57,326 bases of DNA, taken from positions 1 through 57,326 of the IMG/VR virus record IMGVR_UViG_3300045146_000200, one strand, 5' to 3'. Both the position numbers and the translations under genes were made by a program. The notes below the pieces were generated by a model. It ran no database searches. It saw only the letters and a program-made list of their open reading frames with translations, and was not told where the DNA came from. Below, piece after piece: positions 21,811 through 28,725 of the stretch. Origin of the DNA: a virus. Every line of letters starts with the position of its first letter. The stretch's first letter is position 1.

Positions 21811-22911
21811 ATGACAACTCCCCTCAAAGCCCCCTTCCCCTACTTCGGTGGTAAGTCCTCTATCGCACCTGAGATATGGTCCCGATTCGGATCCGTCCGC
21901 AACTACGTCGAACCCTTCGCAGGCTCCGCAGCCATGCTCCTTGCTCGCCCGAAACCCTGGGACGGCACCGAAACTATCAACGACGCCGACGGCATGGTCT
22001 CCAACTTCTGGCGCGCCCTTCAGCATGACCCCGACGCCGTCGCTCACCACGCCGACTGGCCTGTCAATGAAGCTGACCTCACCGCACGCCATATCTGGCT
22101 CGTCAATCGCAGGGACTCTCTCACCGAACGCCTTATGGCTGACCCAGACTGGTTCGACCCCAAAGCCGCTGGCTGGTGGGTCTGGGGCATGTGCTGCTGG
22201 ATAGGTGGCGGCTTCTGCTCGGGCAAAGGCTCGTGGACCTCGCTCGACGGCAAGATCGTCAAAACAGACAACCTGGGCGTCAAGCGCAAGATGGTCCACC
22301 TGGGCGATGCAGGCAAGGGCGTCAACCGCAAGGTTGTCCACCTGGGCAATCCGGGCCAGGGCGTCAACCGCCAGGTTGTCAACCTGCGCAACGCTGGCAT
22401 GGGCGTCAACCGCTCCAGCCTTCACGCTTCAAACCCAGCCGACGCTATCGGCCAATGCCAACAGTCCACCGAAAATCTCACCGCCTACATGCGCATACTA
22501 GCAGATAGACTCCGGCTCGTTCGCGTCTGCTGTGGCGATTGGTCACGCGTCTGCGGTCCATCCCCAACCGTAGCCCTCGGCACCACAGCCGTTTTCCTCG
22601 ACCCCCCGTACTCCACCGAAGCTGGCCGAGATCCAACCCTCTACGCCTCCGAAGACCTCTCCGTCGCCCACGCCGCCCGCGAATGGGCTCTGCAACAAGG
22701 CCAAGACCCACGCATGCGCATCGCCCTATGTGGCTACGAAGGTGAACACCCAATGCCAGACTCCTGGGACCGCTTCGAGTGGAAAGCGAATGGAGGCTAC
22801 TCCAGCCTGGCCGACGATGATGACTCCCAAGGCAAACTCAACTCCCGCCGCGAACGCGTCTACTTCTCCCCTCACTGCCCCAAACCAGCCGCCCAACTCT
22901 CACTCTTCTGA
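21811..22911 (+). CDS. dam: DNA adenine methylase, D12 class (Dam-like)
   Basis: 366 residues, longer than the usual ~270. Seen: FPYFGGKSS (~9-17), NYVEPFAGSAAM (SAM motif I, ~31-42), and catalytic DPPY in VFLDPPYS (~267-274), with a C-terminal SRRERVYFSP. Between them, residues ~156-201 are 14-residue tandem repeats (GVNRKVVHLGNPGQ type) inserted in the target-recognition region. Methylates adenine, protecting phage DNA or regulating origin or promoter use. No strong Shine-Dalgarno is seen. Confidence 0.88.
   Translation: MTTPLKAPFPYFGGKSSIAPEIWSRFGSVRNYVEPFAGSAAMLLARPKPWDGTETINDADGMVSNFWRALQHDPDAVAHHADWPVNEADLTARHIWLVNRRDSLTERLMADPDWFDPKAAGWWVWGMCCWIGGGFCSGKGSWTSLDGKIVKTDNLGVKRKMVHLGDAGKGVNRKVVHLGNPGQGVNRQVVNLRNAGMGVNRSSLHASNPADAIGQCQQSTENLTAYMRILADRLRLVRVCCGDWSRVCGPSPTVALGTTAVFLDPPYSTEAGRDPTLYASEDLSVAHAAREWALQQGQDPRMRIALCGYEGEHPMPDSWDRFEWKANGGYSSLADDDDSQGKLNSRRERVYFSPHCPKPAAQLSLF
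22276..22413 (+). repeat. 42-bp tandem repeats within the D12 methylase gene
   Basis: Three 42-bp units (22276, 22318, 22360) plus 12 bases encode G-V-N/K-R-x-x-V-x-L-x-x-x-G-x repeats, in frame. They sit in the target-recognition region, so copy-number change could alter specificity. Confidence 0.8.
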
Positions 22912-22916
22912 CCACA

Positions 22917-22945
22917 TTGACCCCCGTCTCACTACATGCTATGCT
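22917..22945 (+). promoter_or_regulatory. Sigma70-type promoter upstream of structured RNA
   Basis: TTGACC (22917-22922), 17 bp, TATGCT (22940-22945), expected start about 22952. It begins six bases after the methylase stop codon. Confidence 0.65.
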
Positions 22946-22990
22946 TCTGGCGACTCGACCTGGTTCATCGCCCTATGACAATTCGATAAA

Positions 22991-23060
22991 ACCCCCAGCC
23001 AAGGGAACCCCACCAAATCGGTGAACTGGGTTCGAGTCACCTTGGCCGGGGGTCGTTTTT
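22991..23060 (+). ncRNA. Structured RNA with 13-bp closing stem and U-run (terminator or attenuator)
   Basis: ACCCCC (22991-22996) pairs with GGGGGT (23048-23053) and GCCAAGG (22998-23004) with CCTTGGC (23040-23046), with one A/C mismatch. Inside, GAACCC/GGGTTC (23005-23010, 23028-23033) encloses a CACC-AAATC-GGTG hairpin (23011-23023). TTTTT (23056-23060) follows. RNA made from the promoter 40 bases upstream would be ~110 nt, or would read into the 23077 gene if termination fails. The inner GGGTTCGAGTC resembles a tRNA T-loop, but no tRNA can be folded. Confidence 0.6.
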
Positions 23061-23076
23061 CCAAAAGTGACCACCC

Positions 23077-23736
23077 ATGTCAGGGAAAGGCAAAGTACTA
23101 TCACAGTGTGCTCAGTGTTTACCGTATTCTCATGTGTCGCAAGTATCCGACGTATGGCAGACCCTGGCCGCCACCCTGCCCAATGGCATAAAGGCCATCA
23201 TCGAACTCTATGACTACACCAACTATTACAAGGCCGGATACCATATACCCAGGTACATCAAAGGCCAACTCCTGGAATTGGGGTGCGACCCGGACACAGC
23301 CAAACCAGATTGGTTTTCCAGTTTTATCGAAAAGGCCGCCGACGAACTCGACCTTGAAGACACCGAAATCGAACTCATTGTTGGCACATACCTAAAGGCG
23401 TTCCCATTGACTACCACACCCGAAGGCTACGACAAACTTTCCGAAGCTATGCGCACGGCAGAGAAAATCCAACTCCCGTCCCTAGCCCCAATCAACCTCA
23501 GACCGACTACCTTGCTCGTGGCTAAACTAGCCTACACTCTTAGCCTAGACAACCCAGACTCATTCGTGCTCCCTCAGCACCGGATAGCCCAGTGGCTCAA
23601 AATCAGCCAGCCTACAGTCTCAGCAATGCTGACAATCTTGGAAACCAGGGGAGTCATCAAGTGCACGGACAACACCTACTCGTTGTCCGCCCATAAAGCC
23701 AAAGAATACCGCTTCATCTACTCCCCTAAGAAGTAA
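23077..23736 (+). CDS. Winged-helix DNA-binding protein, last gene before the origin-like block
   Basis: 219 residues. The C-terminal ~55 residues are a winged helix: LPQHRIAQWLKISQPTVSAMLTILETRGVI, then KCTDNTYSLSAHKAKEYRF. The N-terminal part has two cysteines (SQCAQCLP) and helical segments with no known match. No Shine-Dalgarno is visible before ATG 23077, and expression probably depends on read-through of the structured terminator just upstream. It may be an origin-binding or regulatory protein for the palindromes that follow; that is inference from location. Confidence 0.68.
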   Translation: MSGKGKVLSQCAQCLPYSHVSQVSDVWQTLAATLPNGIKAIIELYDYTNYYKAGYHIPRYIKGQLLELGCDPDTAKPDWFSSFIEKAADELDLEDTEIELIVGTYLKAFPLTTTPEGYDKLSEAMRTAEKIQLPSLAPINLRPTTLLVAKLAYTLSLDNPDSFVLPQHRIAQWLKISQPTVSAMLTILETRGVIKCTDNTYSLSAHKAKEYRFIYSPKK

Positions 23737-23800
23737 GACCAGGACAGGCGCCCCTAGGCGGCAACATGACCGCCTCAACCCTCGACCTCTCCTTCGGTTC

Positions 23801-23838
23801 AAATAGCTTGGAGGCGACATCCTCCTCCAAGCTATTTT
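23801..23838 (+). terminator. Strong hairpin ending the replication operon
   Basis: AAATAGCTTGGAGG (23801-23814) pairs perfectly with CCTCCAAGCTATTT (23824-23837) over a 9-base loop, with one more T after the stem. With A-rich and U-rich ends it can act in both directions. Confidence 0.7.
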
Positions 23839-23992
23839 CCCTCGGACGACCAACTCCCCCCTGCCTCCCCACCAACCCTCGCCCTATCCCTCTTGGCCAC
23901 CTGACTCAGAAGTTCCTCCAACTCCATCGAATCCAGACAAGCATTCTTTCCAGCCTCGCCAAAAGGGACCCTCGCGGCCCCTCCCCCACCCT

Positions 23993-24004
23993 CACGTATA
24001 CGTG
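23993..24004. repeat. 12-bp palindrome sharing ACGTATACG with the initiator-gene iterons
   Basis: CACGTATACGTG is a perfect palindrome. Its ACGTATACG core also occurs at 17009-17017 and 17020-17028 in the iteron array, suggesting one protein may bind both places. A near-palindrome, GGAGTTAGTACTGACTCC, follows at 24020-24037. Confidence 0.55.
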
Positions 24005-24059
24005 CCCGCACGCGATAGAGGAGTTAGTACTGACTCCAAGGAAGGGGTCTTAATCGGAA

Positions 24060-24081
24060 AGTCTGAAGTCTGAAAGTCTGA
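24060..24081 (+). repeat. Three AGTCTGA direct repeats
   Basis: AGTCTGA at 24060-24066, 24067-24073 and 24075-24081, nearly back to back; a looser TCTG-rich tract continues to about 24128. Confidence 0.6.
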
Positions 24082-24348
24082 GTGCCTGCCCTCTGCATTC
24101 TGCCCTCCGCCTCTGATTCTGCCTCTGACCGCGCTCCCCAGAGCGATTCCTCTGAAAACGCGCCCATAAGGGCGATTGGCATGGGGCGAGAGGCCATGCC
24201 GGTATTGTGTATAAGAAAGGGGGCGGGGTGTCCGCGGGGGTCTCCCCCCGTCGGTGGCAGGGGGGGGCTCTCCCTTGGCTAGTGAAGCCTAGGCATGCGG
24301 CGCATGAGGGCCGGGAAGGGGCGAGGGGAACTGTCCAGATAATTGATC

Positions 24349-24429
24349 TTATCACGTGAGTTTGTCCCGATAGCCAGGAGTTCGCCCCAGGATTGCACCC
24401 ACATTGCCAGGTCGGAACTCACGTGATAA
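24349..24429. repeat. 14-bp inverted repeat with internal TCACGTGA palindromes
   Basis: TTATCACGTGAGTT (24349-24362) and AACTCACGTGATAA (24416-24429) are exact inverted copies 53 bases apart; each arm holds the 8-base palindrome TCACGTGA. This fits a pair of protein sites or a large cruciform. Confidence 0.7.
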
Positions 24430-24549
24430 TCAGCATGGCCCGGCCGGGATTGCGGCGGGACGGTCCGCCTGAAGCCCGGCCCTCGCGTCCACCTGGGACG
24501 CACCCTATCGGGACACGGGAAGCGAACCGGACTGGCTATTCGGGTCAGC

Positions 24550-24688
24550 GCGTCATTTTGGCGCGCCAATTTGGCGTAGTGGTGGGGTTTGTGGCGGGAA
24601 AGTGTGGGCATAGTTCCCCCGACCCCATCTTTGCTCGGCGCGTCAAATTGGCGTGCCAGGATAGCGCGATGCGTCATAATGGCGCGTT
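24550..24688 (+). repeat. Three 18-bp iterons, GCGTCAnnnTGGCG type
   Basis: GCGTCATTTTGGCGCGCC (24550-24567), GCGTCAAATTGGCGTGCC (24640-24657) and GCGTCATAATGGCGCGTT (24671-24688). A, T and G/C positions agree across copies. Extra half copies (TTTGGCG) flank them. Confidence 0.65.
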
Positions 24689-24825
24689 TTTGGCGCAGCC
24701 TGAAATCCTATTAGCTTGTGCCGCAATAAGTTACGATTGCCTACGATATGGTACTAGGCTTGCATGTATGTTGTGTGCGTTTGGGAAGGGCTGAAACCTA
24801 ACACCTTGTAGACGGAGGATACGCT

Positions 24826-25041
24826 ATGCGTCGCCATCGGCGGAAGTGTATGCGCTGTGGGGACAGAGGAGACGTGGTGGATTGTGGGCTGGAATGCCGG
24901 ACGTGGGGGCGGAGAGTCTGGTTGTGTCGGGAATGCTTGGAGGCGTCAGACTACCGTAACCTGTATGGGGAAACGAGGCGGGACGAGGCGAACGCGAACG
25001 ACATTCTTTTCCGCATCATTTTTCCGGGCCGGATTCTGTAA
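24826..25041 (+). CDS. Small zinc-ribbon protein
   Basis: 71 residues, basic. CMRCGDRGDVVDCG, ECRTWG and LCRECL give four to six zinc-ligand cysteines. It has the shared leader of this region (TAACACCTTGTAG, ACGGAGG, CGCTATG). First gene right of the origin-like block. Function unknown. Confidence 0.68.
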   Translation: MRRHRRKCMRCGDRGDVVDCGLECRTWGRRVWLCRECLEASDYRNLYGETRRDEANANDILFRIIFPGRIL

Positions 25042-25065
25042 CACCTTGTAGGGGAGAGAGACGCT

Positions 25066-25533
25066 ATGGCTACTGTGCCTTGCTTGGCTTGCAATGCTGA
25101 TATGCCCGGGTACGTCAAGATGGGATGGTATACGGTTTACTTCTCCGGTCCGACTGAGAATGCTTGTGTGGACTTGGTTGCGCTGGTCAACGCGTTGCCG
25201 CATGGTTCGGGCATCGATTCGGATTGGCACGTGGAAGTTGCCCAGAATGGGAACGTCCGGTGCTGCAATTCCTATCATGCCATGGACGACAATGGCATGT
25301 ATTGTGGCTACCGGGACTTCTCCTTCCGCTTGTTCCGGTACACTCGGGACGAGAAGCATCCGCTTCGTGGCCCTTGCGCTGGGCAGGTTCAAGTGACATA
25401 CCGGAAGGGAGATATCGGGATGAGCATGAGGGGAAGCTCGGACCTGCACGAGTATCTGTATGAGACATGCGAAGCTGCTCTGTCGGAGGCTGGGATTGTT
25501 TCGCCGATGCGGCAAGAAATCGAAGCCGCTTAA
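25066..25533 (+). CDS. Hypothetical Cys-rich protein
   Basis: 155 residues. CLAC at the start, then CVDL, RCCNSYH, YCGY and PCAG; beta-rich with YTVYFSG and FSFRLFRY. Preceded by an exact repeat of TAACACCTTGTAG and GGGGAGAGAGACGCT. Not recognised; it does not look like a simple ribbon and may be a larger metal-binding fold. Confidence 0.65.
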   Translation: MATVPCLACNADMPGYVKMGWYTVYFSGPTENACVDLVALVNALPHGSGIDSDWHVEVAQNGNVRCCNSYHAMDDNGMYCGYRDFSFRLFRYTRDEKHPLRGPCAGQVQVTYRKGDIGMSMRGSSDLHEYLYETCEAALSEAGIVSPMRQEIEAA

Positions 25534-25560
25534 CCCCTAACCCCTTTGGAGACTCACACT

Positions 25561-25938
25561 ATGGCAACGACTATGGAGTACCTTCGGCGCGTTCGGTTTG
25601 CGGATCACGTGTTGGAAACGTGGGAAACTGGCAAGGCGTCCTCTTCTCACCAGTATCTCGGCTATCGGTTGACCGGCCCGGATGGCATGGTGATTTTCGA
25701 GGGCGAGGACTTCGGTTGTCCTGGCTCGATGTCGATTGACTCCGATGCTACCTTGCGCAATCTTCTGGGCTTCCTGACTCTTCGTCCGGGCGATACCGAC
25801 GAAGAGTACTTCGCGAACTACACTCCGGCCCAATTGGCTTGGGCACAGGCTAACGGCGAAGAGCTTAGTCTGTGGTCGTTTGAGCGTGGGGACTTCGGCG
25901 ACGACTTCGAGGAAGCCGCCTTCGAGGACCTCAAATAG
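25561..25938 (+). CDS. Hypothetical acidic protein
   Basis: 125 residues starting MATTMEYLRRVRFADH with leader TTTGGAGACTCACACT. An N-terminal alpha/beta part (YLGYRLTGPDGMVIFEGEDFG), a central helical LLGFLTLRPGDTDEEYF and an acidic tail (FGDDFEEAAFED). Not recognised. Confidence 0.62.
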   Translation: MATTMEYLRRVRFADHVLETWETGKASSSHQYLGYRLTGPDGMVIFEGEDFGCPGSMSIDSDATLRNLLGFLTLRPGDTDEEYFANYTPAQLAWAQANGEELSLWSFERGDFGDDFEEAAFEDLK

Positions 25939-25954
25939 CCCCTAACTCCGGGCA

Positions 25955-25998
25955 TCGGCCCGGGCCACGGTTCCGCTTGGAGCTGTAACCCGGGCCGA
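25955..25998. repeat. Intergenic hairpin, 10-bp GC stem
   Basis: TCGGCCCGGG (25955-25964) pairs with CCCGGGCCGA (25989-25998) across 24 bases. No U-run follows, so it is more likely an mRNA stabilising or processing hairpin than a terminator. Confidence 0.5.
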
Positions 25999-26025
25999 AG
26001 TTCCTACTTTGAGGAGGGCGTCACT

Positions 26026-26235
26026 ATGACACTAGAGCGAGCGCGCGCTAAGGCGGCGGTTTTGTCGGCGCAATCTGGCGGCCGCCCCACCTACGTTGTT
26101 TTAATTCAACACGACGGCGACAAAATGACGTTCCAAGCGTGCCAGCTTGGCTACATTGGCGACGATGATTTTACGGCACGCGGGGGGCTCGTAGTAGAAG
26201 AGGTCACTATTCGGGCTGAAGTTCTTATACTTTAA
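26026..26235 (+). CDS. Hypothetical small protein
   Basis: 69 residues. An N-terminal helix (LERARAKAAVLSAQSGG) and strands (TYVVLIQHDG, LVVEEVTIRAEVLIL) suggest a compact alpha/beta fold. Leader GAGGAGGGCGTCACT. Not recognised. Confidence 0.6.
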   Translation: MTLERARAKAAVLSAQSGGRPTYVVLIQHDGDKMTFQACQLGYIGDDDFTARGGLVVEEVTIRAEVLIL

Positions 26236-26247
26236 GGAGTTCACACT

Positions 26248-26676
26248 ATGACGATCTATACTACGGCGGAACTACGGACGCGGGAATGGGAGGCGTTGCT
26301 TGCTAGGATTGCAGCAACAGCGCGGAGCCTTCACGAAGCCGAGAAGGCCATGCGAGCCGATGGCAACACCTACGGTATCGAATACGTTGCCGTCGAAGAT
26401 CGGGAACTGGCATACATCAACGTCGGCGACACCTATGCCCCGACAATCGGGCAGGAGGGCGGCGGTCCGCTCTTCGTCACCTCGTGGGGCGACTGGCTTG
26501 AAGGGGCGGAACAAGACTACTGCGAGGAGAATGATTGCACTCGATGCGGGTATTGTGGGGAATTCACGCCGCTTGGGGACGACTGGCGCAACACTCGTTG
26601 CGAGCATTGCGGACGGAACGTGTCTACGGGCGAACCCATGGACGCGCTCAGGGACGAGGACGGCGAAGAGGAATAG
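26248..26676 (+). CDS. Hypothetical protein with zinc ribbon
   Basis: 142 residues. Helical N-terminus (REWEALLARIAATARSLHEAEK), then a C-terminal ribbon CTRCGYCGEFTPLG and TRCEHCGR (two CxxC sets), and an acidic tail. Leader TTTAAGGAGTTCACACT. The ribbon suggests nucleic-acid or protein contact; function unknown. Confidence 0.65.
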   Translation: MTIYTTAELRTREWEALLARIAATARSLHEAEKAMRADGNTYGIEYVAVEDRELAYINVGDTYAPTIGQEGGGPLFVTSWGDWLEGAEQDYCEENDCTRCGYCGEFTPLGDDWRNTRCEHCGRNVSTGEPMDALRDEDGEEE

Positions 26677-26683
26677 TCTCTCC

Positions 26684-26730
26684 CCCGGCCCGGGGCCGGG
26701 CAAGTGCCTTATAGGCTTTCGCCCGGCTTC
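26684..26730. repeat. Intergenic GC-rich hairpin
   Basis: GCCGGGC (26695-26701) pairs with GCCCGGC (26721-26727) and encloses GCC-TTATA-GGC. The U/C-rich TTCGGTTCCTTTCC after it could make it a weak terminator. Similar elements recur between genes up to 28.8 kb. Confidence 0.45.
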
Positions 26731-26777
26731 GGTTCCTTTCCGCTCTGTTAGATTGTAACCCTTTTGGAGTTCACGCT

Positions 26778-27008
26778 ATGGCACAAACTGACAAGGCAAA
26801 ACTGGCGCAGGTTGTGCGCGATCTCTGCGACGAGATCGCGGGCATTACCGTAGACGGAAATACGGTGACGCCGCAGGACGCGCCGTCTATGCTGGCATAC
26901 GTCCTGTCCAGGTCGTTGACCCGGGCCGACATCGTTGAGGCCGTCATATTTGCGCTGCGGCAGCGTGTCCCGTGGTGGGATCGCCTGGACGAGTACCTTG
27001 AGTCATAA
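26778..27008 (+). CDS. Hypothetical small helical protein
   Basis: 76 residues with leader TAACCCTTTTGGAGTTCACGCT. Helical throughout (KLAQVVRDLCDEIAG, DIVEAVIFALRQRV). Not recognised. Confidence 0.6.
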   Translation: MAQTDKAKLAQVVRDLCDEIAGITVDGNTVTPQDAPSMLAYVLSRSLTRADIVEAVIFALRQRVPWWDRLDEYLES

Positions 27009-27028
27009 CCTTAGCGGAGGGATTCACT

Positions 27029-27454
27029 ATGCTTAACCGCTTGGAATATCAGAGACTTCGACGCCAGGGCATGGCGGCAAAATGGGCTTTTCACAGTGCC
27101 AAGGTACTGGCCCAATGGCAAAACCTCGGGGGGGAAGATGTTCGACTTCGGGTTGAGCCCGACGAGGGTATCAGTTTTGACAACCTCGAAGGGGACTGCT
27201 TTAACCCCGTGGTCAATTCCGACATTCCCGCCAGCAAAGTGGCCCGGGAGCAAAAGGAATTCAGGCAGCGCGTGAATGATGAAGGCGTTTGGTTTGTTGT
27301 CGGGGAGTATCGGGACGCTTTCGGACGCTGGCGGAGCGCGGACAGTTGCGGGGGCTTCGTGGGCGACGACTGGAGGGATTCCGGGTACGATACCGACATC
27401 ATGGAGGCTACGATTCGCGCCTTCCTGGGCGACTATTCAGAATGCTTAGCCTGA
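27029..27454 (+). CDS. Hypothetical protein
   Basis: 141 residues. A basic helical start (LEYQRLRRQGMAAKWAFHSAKV), then VRLRVEPDEGISFDNLEGD, and a strand-rich half with WFVVGEYRDAFGRWRSADS. The ending DYDTDIM-type GYDTDIMEATI and the SADSCGGFVGDDW stretch recur in small phage proteins of unknown role. Leader GCGGAGGGATTCACT. Confidence 0.62.
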   Translation: MLNRLEYQRLRRQGMAAKWAFHSAKVLAQWQNLGGEDVRLRVEPDEGISFDNLEGDCFNPVVNSDIPASKVAREQKEFRQRVNDEGVWFVVGEYRDAFGRWRSADSCGGFVGDDWRDSGYDTDIMEATIRAFLGDYSECLA

Positions 27455-27488
27455 CTCTCTGTCACCTTTACCTTATTGGGGAAACGCC

Positions 27489-27578
27489 ATGACCCTAGAG
27501 ATCACCTATTGCCCGGAACTATCCGCATTCGAGCGGGCCAAAACGGGCGGCCCGCAACGTGTTAGATTAGTCGCCTGA
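27489..27578 (+). CDS. Possible micro-protein, 29 residues
   Basis: MTLEITYCPELSAFERAK... with TTGGGGAAACGCC before the ATG. Very short and with a weak ribosome site, so expression is uncertain. It fills the gap before the hairpin at 27580. Confidence 0.35.
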   Translation: MTLEITYCPELSAFERAKTGGPQRVRLVA

Positions 27579-27579
27579 C

Positions 27580-27627
27580 TCTCTCCCCCACGTCGCCGGG
27601 ACGGGCAACGGCGACTGGGGGGCGAGA
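27580..27627. repeat. Long intergenic hairpin, about 17 bp
   Basis: TCTC, CCCCCA and GTCGCCG (27580-27598) pair with CGGCGAC, TGGGGG and GAGA (27609-27627), with single-base bulges and a loop of GGACGGGCAA. No U-run. It lies 26 bases before the next GTG start. Confidence 0.55.
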
Positions 27628-27653
27628 CTCACCACTTGAGACGAGGAGGCAAC

Positions 27654-27857
27654 GTGGAAGTTTACTACGTTTTTACGCGCACTTGGTGGCGGCTGAATCC
27701 CTCGTGGCCAGAGGGGCGCGAGCCGTGTCCAGGCCGTCGGCGCACCATAGCCCGGAATTGTTCCGAGGACGAGGCGAGAAGGATCTGTGAACGGTACAAC
27801 ATGACTCACGAGGCGGGGCGCTTGTCGCGCAAGGCCGAATTCGACATCCAGCGTTAG
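27654..27857 (+). CDS. Hypothetical small basic protein
   Basis: 67 residues from GTG 27654 with GAGGAGGCAAC upstream. VEVYYVFTRTWWRLNPSWPEG, then an Arg-rich segment and SEDEARRICERYNMTHEAG, a helix typical of small phage nucleic-acid-related proteins. Not recognised. Confidence 0.6.
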   Translation: MEVYYVFTRTWWRLNPSWPEGREPCPGRRRTIARNCSEDEARRICERYNMTHEAGRLSRKAEFDIQR

Positions 27858-27912
27858 ACCCCGGCCCGGCGCTTTCCGGGACTTCAACTTCACTTGCACG
27901 GAGGAATCACGC

Positions 27913-28299
27913 GTGGCAGTTCTACCGGTGGAGGGCACGCGATACTGCCCTTATTGCGGCCTGCGCCTGCGCTGGAAGACACGCGCGGAAAAGCCCCTGG
28001 ACGATCTCTACTGCCCATCCTGCGGGCGGCATGGGGGCGCGTTTACTCCCACCCGCAACGAGCGCATCGGCCGGGGGAGATACTGGGTCCCGGATCGTGG
28101 GCTGGGCTGGTTACAGTGGGAGATCCAGACGCGGCGCACCGACAATGACGCGGACGACGCAGAGCGGCAATGGCATCGGGACATGGATATTATCCCGAGC
28201 CGGTGGCCAGACTATGATCGAAAGCGCGCGCTGGCCGAACTGCAACGCCTGAGACAGCATCCTTTTTGGTCCGAATATCGTCTGGTGCTGGTTCGCTAA
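27913..28299 (+). CDS. Hypothetical protein with N-terminal zinc ribbon
   Basis: 128 residues from GTG 27913 (CGGAGGAATCACGC upstream). RYCPYCGLRLRWK and YCPSCGRHGG form a classic two-CxxC ribbon (~11-40). The rest is helical and charged, ending RALAELQRLRQHPFW. Function unknown. Confidence 0.65.
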   Translation: MAVLPVEGTRYCPYCGLRLRWKTRAEKPLDDLYCPSCGRHGGAFTPTRNERIGRGRYWVPDRGLGWLQWEIQTRRTDNDADDAERQWHRDMDIIPSRWPDYDRKRALAELQRLRQHPFWSEYRLVLVR

Positions 28300-28320
28300 C
28301 TCTTTTAGGAGATAGACACT

Positions 28321-28725
28321 ATGGCAGCCGAACGCTGTTTTGTCTCGAAGGCACGCGGCACGGTAATCGACGTTCTCCGCGATGGACGGACCCAATGCTT
28401 CGGGAAAACGCTGGAGCAGTGCCGCGGTAGATACCCCGACGCCGAGGAGATGACTTTGGATGACTTTTGCGCGTGGAAAGCCTCACGCCAGCGCACGCCG
28501 ATCACTTGGCAGGAAACAACCAAGGGCAAATTCAACCAGATGCTTGAGATACTCCCACCCGCGGCAATGTTCGGTGGCGGGTTCCTGGTGGGCGAACCTA
28601 TGGACCACGACGCGGGCAACGGCCGCCCGCGGTTTGAGGCGTACCGGCAGAGAGGGGCGACCTTCCAAGTTGCCAGCCGGCCCCTCACGCTGGCCGAGTT
28701 TACGCGCGAGATCGCTAACCCGTAA
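28321..28725 (+). CDS. Hypothetical protein of a common phage/plasmid type
   Basis: 134 residues. ITWQETTKGKFNQMLEILPPAAMFGGGFLVGEP (for example FNQMLEILPPAAM, ~68-80) and RPRFEAYRQRGATFQVASRP follow a pattern I recall from many small phage and plasmid proteins of unknown function; I cannot name the family safely. Leader TTTTAGGAGATAGACACT. Confidence 0.65.
   Translation: MAAERCFVSKARGTVIDVLRDGRTQCFGKTLEQCRGRYPDAEEMTLDDFCAWKASRQRTPITWQETTKGKFNQMLEILPPAAMFGGGFLVGEPMDHDAGNGRPRFEAYRQRGATFQVASRPLTLAEFTREIANP

Larger units (their letters stand above)
23839..24825. other. Non-coding block of palindromes and iterons, candidate replication origin
   Basis: About 990 bases without a convincing gene. 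It contains CACGTATACGTG (23993-24004), an 18-base near-palindrome (24020-24037), three AGTCTGA repeats (24060-24081), a C6/G8 element (24244-24267), a 14-bp inverted pair (24349/24416), a second inverted pair GTCCCGATAG/CTATCGGGAC (24364-24373, 24505-24514) and three GCGTCA iterons (24550-24688). Top-strand composition switches from C-rich on the left to G-rich on the right, as expected of a bidirectional origin. No DnaA box was found. Confidence 0.6.

Noticed and set aside
22991-23060. tRNA gene or tRNA-derived attP, because of GGGTTCGAGTC
   Set aside because: No D or anticodon arm folds, the T-stem does not pair, and no integrase is present. The bases fit a closed multi-stem RNA instead.
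23766-24053. Plus-strand open frame of 95 codons
   Set aside because: It reads through the terminator hairpin at 23801-23838, is Ser/Pro/Leu-rich and has no Shine-Dalgarno.
24720-24826. Promoter for the 24.8 kb gene cluster
   Set aside because: Several TTG and TA-rich words exist, but none gives an acceptable -35/-10 pair.
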